Below the pieces are notes generated by a model that had not been told where the DNA came from, did not search any database, and worked only from the letters and a program-made list of their open reading frames with translations. From Anaeromyces robustus (taxonomy: Eukaryota; Neocallimastigomycota; Neocallimastigomycetes; Neocallimastigales; Neocallimastigaceae): 64,000 nucleotides of DNA. Position 1 is the stretch's first letter. Every line of letters starts with the position of its first letter. Shown here piece after piece: positions 28,773 through 41,516 of this stretch. The position numbers were made by a program, and so were the translations under genes. Location of the stretch: NCBI GenBank assembly GCA_002104895.1, contig MCFG01000187.1, positions 1-64,000 on the forward strand, written 5' to 3'.

Positions 28773-31308
28773 ATAATAAAATGTTAAGAATTTCCATAAT
28801 AAAATTTATTTAATAATTTAAATAGTGTTATATATTACATTATATTACAATATATGATATATAAAATAAATCATATATTTGAATGTATTATTTTTATTAT
28901 ATAATTTAGTAGATTATAAAATAAAAAACAATCCACTATAAAACAACTAAGTGTGTTAATTATTTATTAAACTTTTTATTATATTTTTATTATTTAAAGA
29001 TATATGATATATTTACATAAAACTGTCATAATTATATAAAACTGTCATTTTTTAATTACATAATATTTCAAAATATATTATTATTATACAATAATATATT
29101 AATATCAATATATATAATAAATTATAATCAAGAAATTTTAAGCGTTCTATTTAAAGTAATTTTAATAATTTCATTAATATAATTACTATTTAATAATTAA
29201 TGGAAAATTGTAGACAATAAATTTATCTAATTATGTTATATAATATATTATAATATATTATAATATATTAAGTATATCATATATCTATTTATATTAAATT
29301 ATATAAATATTTTATTTTGATTATAATATTTTTTCAATTAATCTATATAATTAAATTATAATATATAATAAAACAAATTTTTAATATATAAATATATATT
29401 ATAATATATAGTTAATAAATTGATAATATATAATAATATAATATATATAAATATTTTTTAAAATATTAACATGTTCTTTTTATTTTGTTGCACATAGTTA
29501 GCTGTTAATTGAAATTATCCTAATTATATGAATTTAAATTTAAATTGAAAATATATTTTAAATAAAAATAATTATATGTAGCATATATTATAAATATACT
29601 TTAATATATTGTAATATATTAAAAACAAAAATTACAATTAATATTTAAAATTTTTTGCTTAAAGAACATTTAGAATATTTTTTATTATGTAAATAATAAT
29701 ATATTGTAATATATACTAAATATATATTGTTTGATATAAATCTAATAAAATTTTTAATATTAATTATCTATCCTTATAAATTATTATATGAAATATAAAT
29801 TTAATATTTTTTTAATTATAATTTTATAATCATATTATATTTCAAATTATAATAAAAATAGTTTTAAACAATATTAATATATAAATATTAATTTCAATTT
29901 ATTTTAACAAAAATCTCAAGGATTATTGATATTAATAATATATATAATATTTAATACTGTATATTAGATTGTAAATAAAATAATATTTAAGATTCAAATG
30001 TTATTTATTATGAAATTTAAATAAATGTATAAATAATTAATAATTAAATATTTTATACTATCATTAAATAGATAATTGAATATATACATTAATAAATTAA
30101 TAAAAAAATTATATAATTTATTAATAATTATATTTAAAAAAAAAATGAACCGTATTTTTTTATTATTATTATTTTTTTCAAATGAATAAAAGAAAGAAAA
30201 AAGAACTAAAAAAATTTTTTTTTTATTTTTTTTTTTTAAGCGTATTTTTTTTATAATAGTTATAAATTATAATTATTTTTTATTTTCATTAATTTAATTT
30301 TTTTTTTTTTGTTGTTTTTTTTTTTTTAATTAAACATTTCCTTTTTTTTCTTAAATATTTTTTTAACTAATAAATATTTATTTTCGTGATATTTTTTAAT
30401 TAATAAGTTCAACATACCTTTATTTATTCTTAATTTATTTGAAAATAAATTTTGATAATGAAAAGATTATAACATTTCATATTTATTTATACTTCATAGA
30501 ACTAAAACAACGAATATTAAATAAATTTATATATCCATAAATTCAACAAAAAGTAATATAATTTAATATAAAAAACATTTATTTTTTTTTTTAAAAAAAA
30601 AAAAAACAACAACTAAAAAAACAAAGCGAACTTAAAAAAAAAAAAAAATCTTTATTATAGTAAAGTAAGAATAAAATATATACTTATTAATATAAATTTA
30701 AAATTGATTGAATATAATTAAAAAGAAATACAAGCAATAAAAATATATTTTTTAATTATTATTTTATGTTATATTATATGTTTAATATAATATAAAATAA
30801 TTCTTTTTATTGATATATATTATAATAAAAGAATATATTAAAGATTAAATAATAAAAGACATTTATTAATTTTTTTTATAATATTTTATTAGGTTTTTAT
30901 AAAACATAAAAATAGTTCAAAACCATATAAAGAATTAATTTGAAGTATACAAATTAACTTAAAAATTTCATTCAAATTCAAACAATGCTTTTAAAGTTTT
31001 CATTTATTATTGACAGCCTTTTAATATAATATTTTTAAAGTGATTTTGTTAACAAGTTTATTTTATTCAATTTTTTTTTTTTTGAAATAATTACAACACC
31101 ATTTTAAAATTAAAGTTTAATATATAAAAAGAAATAAAATATTTGTAAATATAATTATTATTTTATTCTTTTTAGCAGTAAAAAATATATTTTCAGAATT
31201 TATTAAAAAAAAGATTATAATAATAATTTTAAAGGAAAAAAACTATTAAAATTTAGAAGAGCAAGAAAAAGAAGACAAATTTTTTTTTATTAATATATTT
31301 AAACCAAA

Positions 31309-32952
31309 ATGAAAAGTTCATTAAAAACCAAAATTTCTCACCTTTTTAAAGGAAAATCAAATAAATTAGAAAAATTTCCAACTTATGATACTTCGTCATC
31401 AAGAGTTTTAGACAATCAGTCTACTCCAAGAAGTATAGAAACTGAAAAATTAGGAAGAGAAAAAGTTCATGGAAATAAGAAAAGTCACAAAAAACCTAAG
31501 ACTAATTTAAATTTAATTGATACTAAGGTTAAAAAATATCATGAATTTCCTGTTTTACCTTCACCAATTCATGATCCTAATGAATCTGCTAAATTAACAG
31601 CTCAAGAATTTGCTAAAGCTGTAGGTATTAAAATTTTACACAGAACAGATGAAGAAGAAGATGAAGAGTGCGATTGTGAATATTGTAGATCAGCTCGTTT
31701 TAATAGTACTAATCTTAATACAGTTAGTACTATTGATCCAAGTTTATTAGATGAAGCTTCTACTCCAACTCAACAGATTCCAAATGTTTCTTTAAATCAA
31801 CTTTCAGTTAATGCTTCTATTTCATCTACTACCAATTCAAATGCATCTACTATTAATGATAACCAAAATATTAATATTCCACCATTCCCAGCCTTTAATA
31901 TGAGTTTTAGTAACGATAGATTAAATAAATGTTCTAGTAACACTTCTGTAAGTACCAATTCTAATCACTCTATTATAAATAGCAAGACAATTGGTACTCC
32001 AGGTTATCACTGTCATCGCAATAACAGAAAGAATTCTATTTCAAAAGTTATTGATATGTCATTATTTATTCCACCAACAGAAGAAGAAATGAAGAGTAGA
32101 GTTCATAGTTCTTCCTTATCCATCAATTCTACTCCAGAAGTAAATAATATTCAACCATGTGCTTCAACTGAAAAACTTATGGGTGGTAGTTTAGATAGAC
32201 ACAAAAATGTTGGTTGTAAGAAGAATTATTATGGTATTGGTGTTGCTTCTTCAATGTCTACTCGTGAAAGATCAATTAGTACAAGTATTGCTAGTTCCAG
32301 TAGAAATAATATGAGAATGATGAACAATGAATATAGAACTTCTCCAATATTAAAAGAATCCAGTATTGGTCATTCTTCTCGTATTCAATTTAAACAACAA
32401 CCATTCCATCGTTGTGATTCTGGAACTGAACTTTCAAATGGAAATACTAGTACCGGTATTAATACAAATATTAGTAATAATGGTAATGCTAATATTAATC
32501 CTTCTTCTCCAAATAAAAGACCATATCCACCTTCTCTTGCTTCTTCTTCCTCTTCAACTACCCTTTCTTCAGCACTTTCTTTAACTCATATTTCACAGCC
32601 AAATCTTAATCAGGCTCCATCTTGTTCCTCAAGATCTTCCATATCTAAAAAACCAATCTCTCATAATAATTCTTTACAATCTGTTAAGTATTCTCCAAAA
32701 CCAAGTAAAGCTTCAACACCGGCCTGTAATATGTCCCCTGCATCATCAAACTCATCCATTACTCCAATAAAACCACATAACAGTTTTAAAATTACAAGAT
32801 CTGTTACTATATCTGAAGGTACTCGTCGTGCTGAAATTGATCTTCAACCAATACAACAAGATGAAATTAAAGTATATACTAAAGGTCGTTTTACTATTAC
32901 TCATGAATATTCTAGACGTCCATCTGTTAATTCAAATCATTCTAATAACTAA
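31309..32952 (+). CDS. Ser/Asn/Thr-rich low-complexity protein with C-terminal KGRFTI motif
   Basis: Single exon, 547 aa. The ATG at 31309 follows a poly(T) and A-rich leader, and the whole frame has coding composition. The N-terminus is basic and amphipathic (SSLKTKISHLFKGKSNK), possibly membrane or nucleic-acid binding. Around 114-126 an acidic run leads into CDCEYC, too short for a zinc finger alone. Residues 130-500 are mostly disordered Ser/Asn/Pro with many SP/TP and RxxS sites, suggesting heavy phosphorylation. The C-terminus is more ordered and ends with KGRFTITHEYSRR; RFTI (527-530) matches the RFx(V/I) peptide bound by CCT domains of the WNK/OSR1 pathway. No enzyme domain seen. Inferred role: a signalling adaptor or kinase target. 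Unlike most genes in the window it has no intron. Confidence 0.8.
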   Translation: MKSSLKTKISHLFKGKSNKLEKFPTYDTSSSRVLDNQSTPRSIETEKLGREKVHGNKKSHKKPKTNLNLIDTKVKKYHEFPVLPSPIHDPNESAKLTAQEFAKAVGIKILHRTDEEEDEECDCEYCRSARFNSTNLNTVSTIDPSLLDEASTPTQQIPNVSLNQLSVNASISSTTNSNASTINDNQNINIPPFPAFNMSFSNDRLNKCSSNTSVSTNSNHSIINSKTIGTPGYHCHRNNRKNSISKVIDMSLFIPPTEEEMKSRVHSSSLSINSTPEVNNIQPCASTEKLMGGSLDRHKNVGCKKNYYGIGVASSMSTRERSISTSIASSSRNNMRMMNNEYRTSPILKESSIGHSSRIQFKQQPFHRCDSGTELSNGNTSTGINTNISNNGNANINPSSPNKRPYPPSLASSSSSTTLSSALSLTHISQPNLNQAPSCSSRSSISKKPISHNNSLQSVKYSPKPSKASTPACNMSPASSNSSITPIKPHNSFKITRSVTISEGTRRAEIDLQPIQQDEIKVYTKGRFTITHEYSRRPSVNSNHSNN

Positions 32953-33557
32953 AAGGTCATAAGAAAAGAATCTTTTTATATTTCAATATTTTATGCTTTC
33001 TTTTTTATATTTAGTATTTTAATTGCAAAGTATTTTTTTATAAATAAAAAAAAAATCAATAAAAAAAAAAAACAAAAAAAAAAAACAAAAAAAAAAAGCA
33101 AATAATGATTAAAAACAAAAAAAAAAAAGATATGTCAAATAAAAAACAAAAGCAAAAACAAAAACAACAAGCAATAAATAAATGAAATTAACCACTATCG
33201 TTAAAACCATAAATAATCGATATAATAATATTATATAATACAGAAAATTTAATATAATTTTTACAAAATAGTAAAAGAAAATTATTATCTATATCTATTA
33301 ATATTAAAATTAATATAATAGGTAATAATGTTTTTAATTTAAGAAAATTAACACATTCAAGTAAAAAAAAAAAAAAATAAAAAAATAAAATAAAATAATA
33401 TAAAATATTATTTATAATAATAATTAATAAAATGTTTCAATATAATAAGAAATTGAATTGAATCATTTAATTAATTATTAATACAATTTAAAAAGCAAAT
33501 GAAAAATAAAAAAGAAAATCAAAATCAAAATCAAATTAAAAAAAAAAAAAAAAAATT

Positions 33558-33651
33558 CAAAATCAAAACCAAAACCAAAACCAAAACCAAAACCAAAACC
33601 AAAACCAGAATCAAAACCAAAACCAGAATAGAAACCAGAACAGAAACTAAA
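33558..33651. repeat. CAAAAC hexanucleotide array
   Basis: About 12 hexamers of CAAAAC with CAGAAT/CAGAAC variants towards the end. It is strand-asymmetric (no T over about 70 bp) and is preceded by CAAAAT units. Confidence 0.9.
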
Positions 33652-33748
33652 AAAACAAATAAATGAAATAAATAAATAAATAAATAAATAAAACAAAATA
33701 GTAAAAATAATAGCAAATATATATAAACAAAAATAACATACAAAAATG

Positions 33749-33782
<34 letters not shown>

Positions 33783-34235
33783 AAATCATTTTTCAGACTT
33801 ATTTTATTTATAAAAGAAGTTTTGAAAAAGTTATTTAGTATATAGATTTTTTAATATCAGTTATCTTTTTTTTTTTTTTTTTTTTACTTAAGTATGATTA
33901 AAATAATATTTATAAAATATTATAAATATTATTTTCATTATTCTTCTAATATAAAGTAAAAAAAAGGAAAATAAAAAAAAAAAAGAAAACTAAATATGAT
34001 ATATGTCATATTTATTTTTCTTAACAATACAATATAGACAAGTTTAGTTTATTGTTATTTCACTTTTTCAACAAAATAGAATAACAATATTTGATTATCA
34101 TCAAAATAAAACAAAACTATTTAAATAAATACTATTTCAAATAGAATGTATAAATAAACTTAGCAATATTATTATTAGCAAATAAATTCAAAAAATAATA
34201 ATAAAAAATTAAATATTTATGTATATATATAGAGA

Positions 34236-34284
34236 GTAAATATACTATAATAAATAATAATTATTATTTATATAGTATATTTAC
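34236..34284. repeat. 49-bp near-palindrome
   Basis: Arms GTAAATATACTATA...AATAATAA and the complementary TTATTATT...TATAGTATATTTAC pair over 24 bp with one bulged base. ATTTATGTA on the left and TACATAAAT on the right add partly matching flanks. Possible foldback element. Confidence 0.7.
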
Positions 34285-34904
34285 ATAAATATAATAATAA
34301 TAATTGAATAAAAAAAAATCATATCATTTAAAATAATAATGATTATTTTTTTTATTGTTATTATTATTTTATTTAAAATAAATAAATATTTATTTTTATT
34401 ATTATTTTATTATAGACTTTTATACATTTTTATAAAAATAGTATTTAACAAAACTCATAAATATCACATACATATATATTTAAGAACAAAAATAATATTC
34501 ATTTATTATTTTTTTTGTTCTTTTTATTTTATCATTAATTTTTATTATGGTTTTATATAGATAAATTGAAATTTTATATTATTTCAAATAGAGTTTATAG
34601 AATTTTATTGTTAAAACAAAATGAAAGATAAAAATATAATTTTTATACTTACATTTTGTTTAACATTAAAAAACAAAAAATATTACTTTTTTTTAAAATA
34701 TAGCTTAATGTTTTTGTTAAACATTTAAAAATTGTAAATGCTTATGTAAAATATAAATGTATAAGTTAGTGTATATTCATCTTTTACAAATTAAATAAAA
34801 GTTTAAAATAATTTTTTTTTTAAAAAAGTAAAAAGGTGTTTATATATTTATTATAATAATAATTATATATTTTATGTTTTACTTTTAGTATAAATATTAC
34901 AATA

Positions 34905-34907
34905 TTG

Positions 34908-34943
<36 letters not shown>

Positions 34944-35038
34944 GTTAATAATAATAATAATAATTAATAATAATAATAATAGGTAATAATAATAATAATA
35001 ATAATAATTAATAATAGTGGTTAATAATAATAATAATA

Positions 35039-35073
<35 letters not shown>

Positions 35074-35074
35074 T

Positions 35075-35108
<34 letters not shown>

Positions 35109-35125
35109 TAATAATTAATAATTAT
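34905..35125. repeat. AAT arrays with GGT/GTT interruptions
   Basis: Several AAT runs separated by AGTTAATA or AGGTAATA boundaries, giving a higher-order period of about 50-60 bp. Confidence 0.85.
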
Positions 35126-35980
35126 TATTAATAATTATTAATAAATAAATAAATAAATAAATAAATAAAAAAATAAAAAAATAAATAAATAATTATACTT
35201 TTTTTAATTTATATTTAATATTTTGATATTTTTTAGGGATTAGATAAAAATATTAATAAAATTTTAATATCAATTATTTATGAATTTATTTCAATATTTA
35301 TAAATATTTGGATAAATATTTAGTATAATATATATTCATATTTAATAAAATAATTTTTATTATTCATAAGTTTGTTAATGTGACTTAAAAAGTATTATTT
35401 TCATAAATTTTTAATTTTGCTTTTTTTTTTTTTTATATTATTCATATTTTACATTATATTTATATTATATTAAATTTTATTATTATTTTATTATTATTAT
35501 ATAATTTATTATACTATTATTAATAATTAAAAGTGAAAGTCAAAAAATTCAATCATATATTCTTATATTACTGAAATATAATAATAGAGTTATGATAATA
35601 GTAGTAATAATAATAATTATTTTTGTTAATTTTAAATTTAAGCATCATTTATTTTTGTTTAAGGTTACTGTTACACAAGGAAAATATTTAGAAAAAAAAA
35701 AAAAATTAAAGATGACTAAAATTAACTATTGATAAGTAATTACGCAAAAAAAAAAAAAATAAGGAATCCAATGATGGTAAAATTATAAATATTAACAAAA
35801 ATTATTTTTAAAATATTAAATGTGAATTTTTTTTTTTTTTTTATTATAATTATAAATATTAATGAAATTATAATTAAATATAAAAAATTCTTTTCGGGGA
35901 TATCATATATAAAAGTTCAAATAAATGAATAAAGTTTTACAGATTTTTACTTTAGTTGGAAATTAATATTGTTAATACCT

Positions 35981-36145
35981 AACAATTCAACTCTTGTTCA
36001 AACAGTTTAAATGAATTATTTTTATCATTTGTTATATGACCAATTTATTTATATAATATATAGGTGAACCTTATAATATTAATCAAATTATCTATGGTTT
36101 TATTGAAAGAGCTTATACTAATAACATATAATAAATATATGCGAG
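35981..36145 (+). pseudogene. Decayed coding segment, relic copy 1
   Basis: Contains a 21-codon frame (GEPYNINQIIYGFIERAY core, about 36066-36131) directly after a good TATATAG acceptor-like sequence, preceded by a broken Leu/Gln-rich frame. It aligns with copy 2 about 390 bp downstream. Family not recognised. The composition is protein-like, but no intact gene can be assembled. Confidence 0.4.
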
Positions 36146-36375
36146 GTATGAAAAATTTTTTATATCATTTTATTATATATTTTCAATAATCATATAGATT
36201 TCTAAATTATTCTTATTAAGTTAGGACAGGTTTAATTGATTCTTTAAAAAATCAAATATATATACATATAATTAAAAAATAAAAAATAATGCTATTATTA
36301 ACAAAATTAAATTTCCTGTTATTTTTCTACTATATATTAATATATAACTAAAGTAAAAAATCTAGAAGTAATACA

Positions 36376-36528
36376 ACTCAATACAAACTCCTGCTCAGAC
36401 AGCTATGCTATGACCAGAATATATATATTATATTTAGAAATAAATAATATATATAATTTGTTAATAATAAAATTATTTAATGTTTTTATTGAGAAAGCTT
36501 AAACTAATGATATATCATAATTATATGT
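36376..36528 (+). pseudogene. Decayed coding segment, relic copy 2
   Basis: Matches copy 1 in order: CAA-CTC-TG-TCA-ACAG versus CAAACTCCTGCTCAGACAG, then TATGACCA, then TTTTTATTGAGAAAGCTTAAACTAATGA. The first part is open (KLLLRQLCYDQ). The second carries an in-frame TAA where copy 1 has TAT. Many differences between the copies in the first block are C/T and A/G transitions. Confidence 0.4.
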
Positions 36529-36681
36529 GTCTCCATTGGAATTAGTAAAATATATATTTTTCTTAGTTTTTCAGTTATTGTAATTGTATAGTCACAAATT
36601 TTATTTTTGTATAAATAATAGTTTATTATAAAATTTGTTTTATTTAAATAATTTATGTGTAAATAATATCTTAATGAATAG

Positions 36682-36861
<180 letters not shown>

Positions 36862-37885
36862 ATTTTGAAAAAACGATTTACATAAATTTATGTATGTTCA
36901 CAACACCTATTTAGAACAGCTGATTGGATTAAAAAATGTTATTGATTGGTTATTAATTGATTTAATTTTTATATTATAAGTAATCTTTGTATAATCCAAT
37001 TAATAAAATAATTAATTATATATATTTAATACATTATAATATATTATTGAGTATAATATATATATATTTAACATATTAAGTAACTTTTATTACGAGGTTT
37101 CAATTAATGTATTACATTAAATAATATAATATTATATTAAAAAAGTTTTTTTTTTTTTTTTTAAAAACACACAAAAAGTAATCAAAAATATTGATTCTAT
37201 TAAAATATACAACAACAACTGAGTTATTATATATTTTAAGTATGTATTAATTGGAAATAAAAGAAATGTAATAAAAGAAGAAAAAAAAATATTTAAATAA
37301 ATGAAATAAAAATGGAAATTAATTCAATATATTAATATTTATTTGTTGATAAATGCATCATATAAAATAAAAATAAAAATCGAAATTTTAAATGGATAAT
37401 TTCTCAATTTAATTATATAATTTCATTTTTTAAAATACAATCAAGAATTAAAATAAATTGATATAATAAATGTCATTAATTACCTAATTAATATTCATTG
37501 AATTGATTTGAATAATAATTGACATAAGAATTATTCGAAATTAATGTTTTTCATTTTGATATTTAATTAATAGTTTCGTAAATATTTATTCTTGAAAAAT
37601 ATATATAAGAAATAATTGATCTTTTTAAAAACAATAAATATTCAAGTAATTAATATTCAAAAATAAAATAAAATAAAATAAAAAAATTGACAGAAATTAC
37701 ATTTGTTAAATTAATATAATAAAGAAATAAGAAGTTGAAATTTAATTTATTGGATATTAATACATTTTTATATTAATACTTAATGATTTAATAATGAAAC
37801 TTTAACTAAATTTTTAAATATATATATTTTTTTAAAAAAATAATTATAACATTTATTTAAAATATAAGAATAAAGAAAAATTAAG

Positions 37886-39214
37886 ATGGAAGAAGAAACA
37901 GTAAGAATTCCAATTGAAAGTCAATCTCCAGCCAAGGAAATTGATAAATCATTTTTCCAATGTCGTATGTACGAAAACAAATTCCCAGAAGTTGATGATT
38001 TAGTAATGGTCAACGTTGTTCAAATTGCTGATATGGGTGCTTATGTTCATCTTTTAGAATACAACAATACTGAAGGTATGATTTTATTAAGTGAACTTTC
38101 AAGAAGACGTATTAGAAGTATTCAAAAATTAATTCGTGTTGGTAGAAATGAAGTTGTTGTTGTTCTTAGAGTTGATACCGAAAAAGGTAAATAAATATTT
38201 AAAATTTAATTTTATATTCTTTTATTTAATATATACATTTTATAACAAAATTAATATTCTTTTTATAACTAATATTATTTATTTTAAAAATAATTTGAAA
38301 ATTTATTGTTTTGCTTTAAATTTATTTGTATATTTGTATATATACATATATATATTTATTTTAAATATCTTTTATATTTATTAAGGTTATATTGATCTTT
38401 CAAAGAGACGTGTATCAGCTGAAGATATTCAAAAATGTGAAGAAAAATTCACCAAGTCTAAAACTGTAATTATTTATACAATTATTTAAATCAAAATATA
38501 ATAATTTTATAGAAATGTGATATAAAAAATATAAATGTTTTTATAATTATCGAAAATAAATTAAAAAAAACAAAAAAACGTTATTAATAAAAAAAAAATT
38601 AATAGGTTCACAGTATTATGAGACATGTTGCTGAAAAACAATACAAGCTTTACGGTAAGTCTCTTGAAGATTTATATGTTCAAATTGGTTGGCCATTATA
38701 CAGAAAATATGGTCACGCTTATGATGCTTTCAAGGCTGCTATTTAGTAAGAATATATTTTATAATTAAACAAAAGATTATATTAAAATTTTTCTTAAAAA
38801 AAAAAAATGGAAAGCTTATATAATATATATATATTAAAAAATATATTAAAGTGAACCAGATAAGGTTTTTGAAGGTTTAGAAATTGAACCAGAAATTCGT
38901 TCTGAACTTTTAAAGAACATTAAGCGTAGAATGACTCCACAACCAATTAAGCTTCGTGGTGGTAAGAATATATATTTAATTTTTTTTTTTTATTTTAAAA
39001 AATATTAGTAGGAATTAATCATAGCTAACTTTTTTCTTTTTAAAAGATATTGAACTTACTTGCTTCGGTTACGCTGGTATTGATGCTATTAAGGAATCAC
39101 TTAAGATTGGTGAAGCTTGCTCTATTAAATATGAATTAACTCCAGAAGAAAAGGAAGAATTAGAAAAATCAAAACAAACTAATATTAATGATATTATTAT
39201 TAAGGTATATTTTC

Positions 39215-39245
<31 letters not shown>

Positions 39246-39689
39246 TATAATATAATAGTTTTATTTTTATAATATATTAAGATAATATTTTTTTCAATAT
39301 AAACTTATTTTATATATAACAGATTAAACTTGTTGCTCCACCATTATACGTTATGACTGCTCACGCTACTGACAAGAATCTTGGTATTGAAACCTTAGAA
39401 AAGGCCATTGCTGCTATTGAAGAAAATATTAAAAAGTACAATGGTTCATTAACCGTTAAAATGAGTGTATGTATACTATATTATTATATTATTATTATTA
39501 TTATTATAATATAAAATAAACTATATTAACTAATTGTTATTAATATTTAATAATATATTTATGTATGCTTATATAATTTAGCCAAGAGCTGTAACTGAAA
39601 ACGATGAAAATGAATTACAACAACTTTTGGCTAGAGCTGAACGTGAAAATGCTGAAGTTTCTGCTGATGAAGATGATGATAGTGATTAA
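37886..39689 (+). CDS. SUI2: Translation initiation factor eIF2 subunit alpha
   Basis: Seven exons: 37886-38186, 38386-38465, 38606-38745, 38852-38961, 39047-39204, 39323-39466, 39582-39689; 346 aa. eIF2 alpha is the regulatory subunit of the ternary complex that brings Met-tRNAi to the 40S subunit. The N-terminal S1/OB fold is clear ([24 protein letters not shown]). The regulatory site is intact: [14 protein letters not shown], with S72 equivalent to the Ser51 phosphorylated by GCN2-type kinases. The helical domain ([20 protein letters not shown]) and the C-terminal alpha-beta domain ([20 protein letters not shown]) follow, ending in an acidic DEDDDSD tail. The N-terminus is about 20 residues longer than in animal proteins. 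Codon use favours C/G-ending codons, fitting high expression. The first exon carries the whole S1 fold core and the phosphorylation site. Confidence 0.97.
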
Positions 39690-39717
39690 AGGGCATCATA
39701 ATACTATTATTGGGAAT

Positions 39718-39759
<42 letters not shown>

Positions 39760-40305
39760 AAGAAAGTGAAAAAATTAATTAAAAAGATTTTTTAATTTTC
39801 TTTTTTTTTTTTATTTTTTTTTTTTTATTTTTTTCTATTATTAATATAAATTTATTTAATACCTTAAAAATGATTATTATTTACTATTCTCAATTTTTTC
39901 TTTTATTTCTTTTATATTATTTTATATTATTATTTTTATAATATAGAATAAAATATAATAAAATAGCAAAAAGAAATAGAAGAGAAATAAGAAAAGTACT
40001 ATTAATAATTAAAAAGAATACGAAACATTTTTCCATTTTATTTCAAAATCTTTATAATTTTTTTTTATTAAAACGAAAGCAATTTTTTTTTTTTTTTTTT
40101 AAAAAAAAGCAATAAAAAAAATTAATATAAAAACATAATAATAATAATAATATAATAATAATAATAAAATGCAAGAATTATAAAGGAAACTAAAATGTAA
40201 AATAATCATACATTTATATTAAAAAAAAAAAAAAAAAACATATATAGTAAAGTAAATAAATAAATAAATAAAAAAAATTAATAAAAAAATATCAACAATA
40301 AAATA

Positions 40306-40338
<33 letters not shown>

Positions 40339-40876
40339 GTTTAATTATGTTTATTGTTATTTAGAATATTATTTATATTTAAATTTAACAACAATAAATA
40401 CAATATAATTGATCATATTATTAATATTCTTTTATAAAATTTAATGAAATTTCAATTGTATAATTTAAAAATTTATAGTTTTTATTTATATAATTTTATA
40501 TTTTTTATTACATTAACTATTAACTCTACTATTTTTTTTTTTTTTTTTTTTTTAAAAACATGTTCTTGATTTCATAAGAGAAGTATTAGCATTAGAATAT
40601 AATTATTGAGATTATTTTTCAAATTAATAATAATTAAAATTTTAAATATTTAAAATATTGTGGTATTAGTGTTATTACTAATGGTAAAATATCCAAGAAG
40701 GTTCTGATGTTATAATGTTATTATTTTTTAAAAAAGTAAATGTAAAAGTGATAGAATTAAAGATAAATGTATATTTAATGAGTAATATATATTAGTAATA
40801 TTAGTAATGTTATTTAGTAGGTAAATCCTATATGTCAAGTTAAGAAAGTGATATGAAATATTGTCTTCTAAAAATC

Positions 40877-40973
40877 AACTATTATTACCATAATTATTAC
40901 AACTATTACATTAAAAAAACTTCCAAAAAAAACTACTATTACCATAATTATTACAACTATTACATTAAAAAAA
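40877..40973. repeat. 43-bp direct repeat, period 54
   Basis: Two copies (40877-40919 and 40931-40973) of AACTATTATTACCATAATTA plus following bases, differing at one position. A recent local duplication. Confidence 0.85.
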
Positions 40974-41273
40974 AAAACAACTTAAATTTTAATTTAATTA
41001 TTTTATATAAATTAATCCTAGTCTAGAAAAATAATTTTTTGATTTAATTTACTTATGAAATATAGATGACATTAGAGTAAATAATATACAAAAATACATA
41101 ATACATGAAATATAAAAATAAAATAAAAGTTAATAAAAGATATAAAAGAAAATAATAAAAATTCATTACTTTATTAAAAGATATTAATCAAAATAAAAAA
41201 TATTAAATAAACAAAAAATAAAAAAGGAAAAAAAAGTTATTTTTTCTAACCTCTCCCATTCAACGAATAAATT

Positions 41274-41516
41274 CTATGCCTTTATCTTTTCGTTATCGAT
41301 GTCCTTGGAACCGCTCGAAGTGTTCTTATCGTTATTATACCGAAAAGATATATTTACAATTGACCTATAAATAACAATATGAAAATGTGACAGATTTACA
41401 ATAATTGGAATAAGAAATTCTGATGAATCTTTGATAAGTAAATAGTTCATACCAATGTCTCTATTTCGTATCAAGTATTTTAGTTTTTTTTTTTTTTTTA
41501 AATTCATAATGCCCAT
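41274..41516 (-). CDS. Possible small ORF or gene fragment (80 aa)
   Basis: Minus-strand frame with a poly-Lys start and a more protein-like middle and end (RDIGMNYLLIKDSSEFLIPI, then TSSGSKDIDNEKIKA). Codons such as AGC, TCC, GGT and GAC make it stand out from its surroundings. No family is recognised, and the Lys run suggests the true start, if any, is the second or a later Met. It could be a terminal exon or a decayed fragment. Confidence 0.25.
   Translation of the reverse strand: MGIMNLKKKKKLKYLIRNRDIGMNYLLIKDSSEFLIPIIVNLSHFHIVIYRSIVNISFRYNNDKNTSSGSKDIDNEKIKA

Noticed and set aside
33558-33651. Interstitial telomere repeat
   Set aside because: The unit is CAAAAC, with no TTAGGG-type G-run. 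It is better described as a hexamer microsatellite.
34339-34560. 73-codon plus-strand frame
   Set aside because: Same A/T-driven composition as the surrounding spacer; no sign of coding.
40670-40740. Short frame YCGISVITNGKISKKVLML
   Set aside because: About 19 codons without start or splice context; could be chance.
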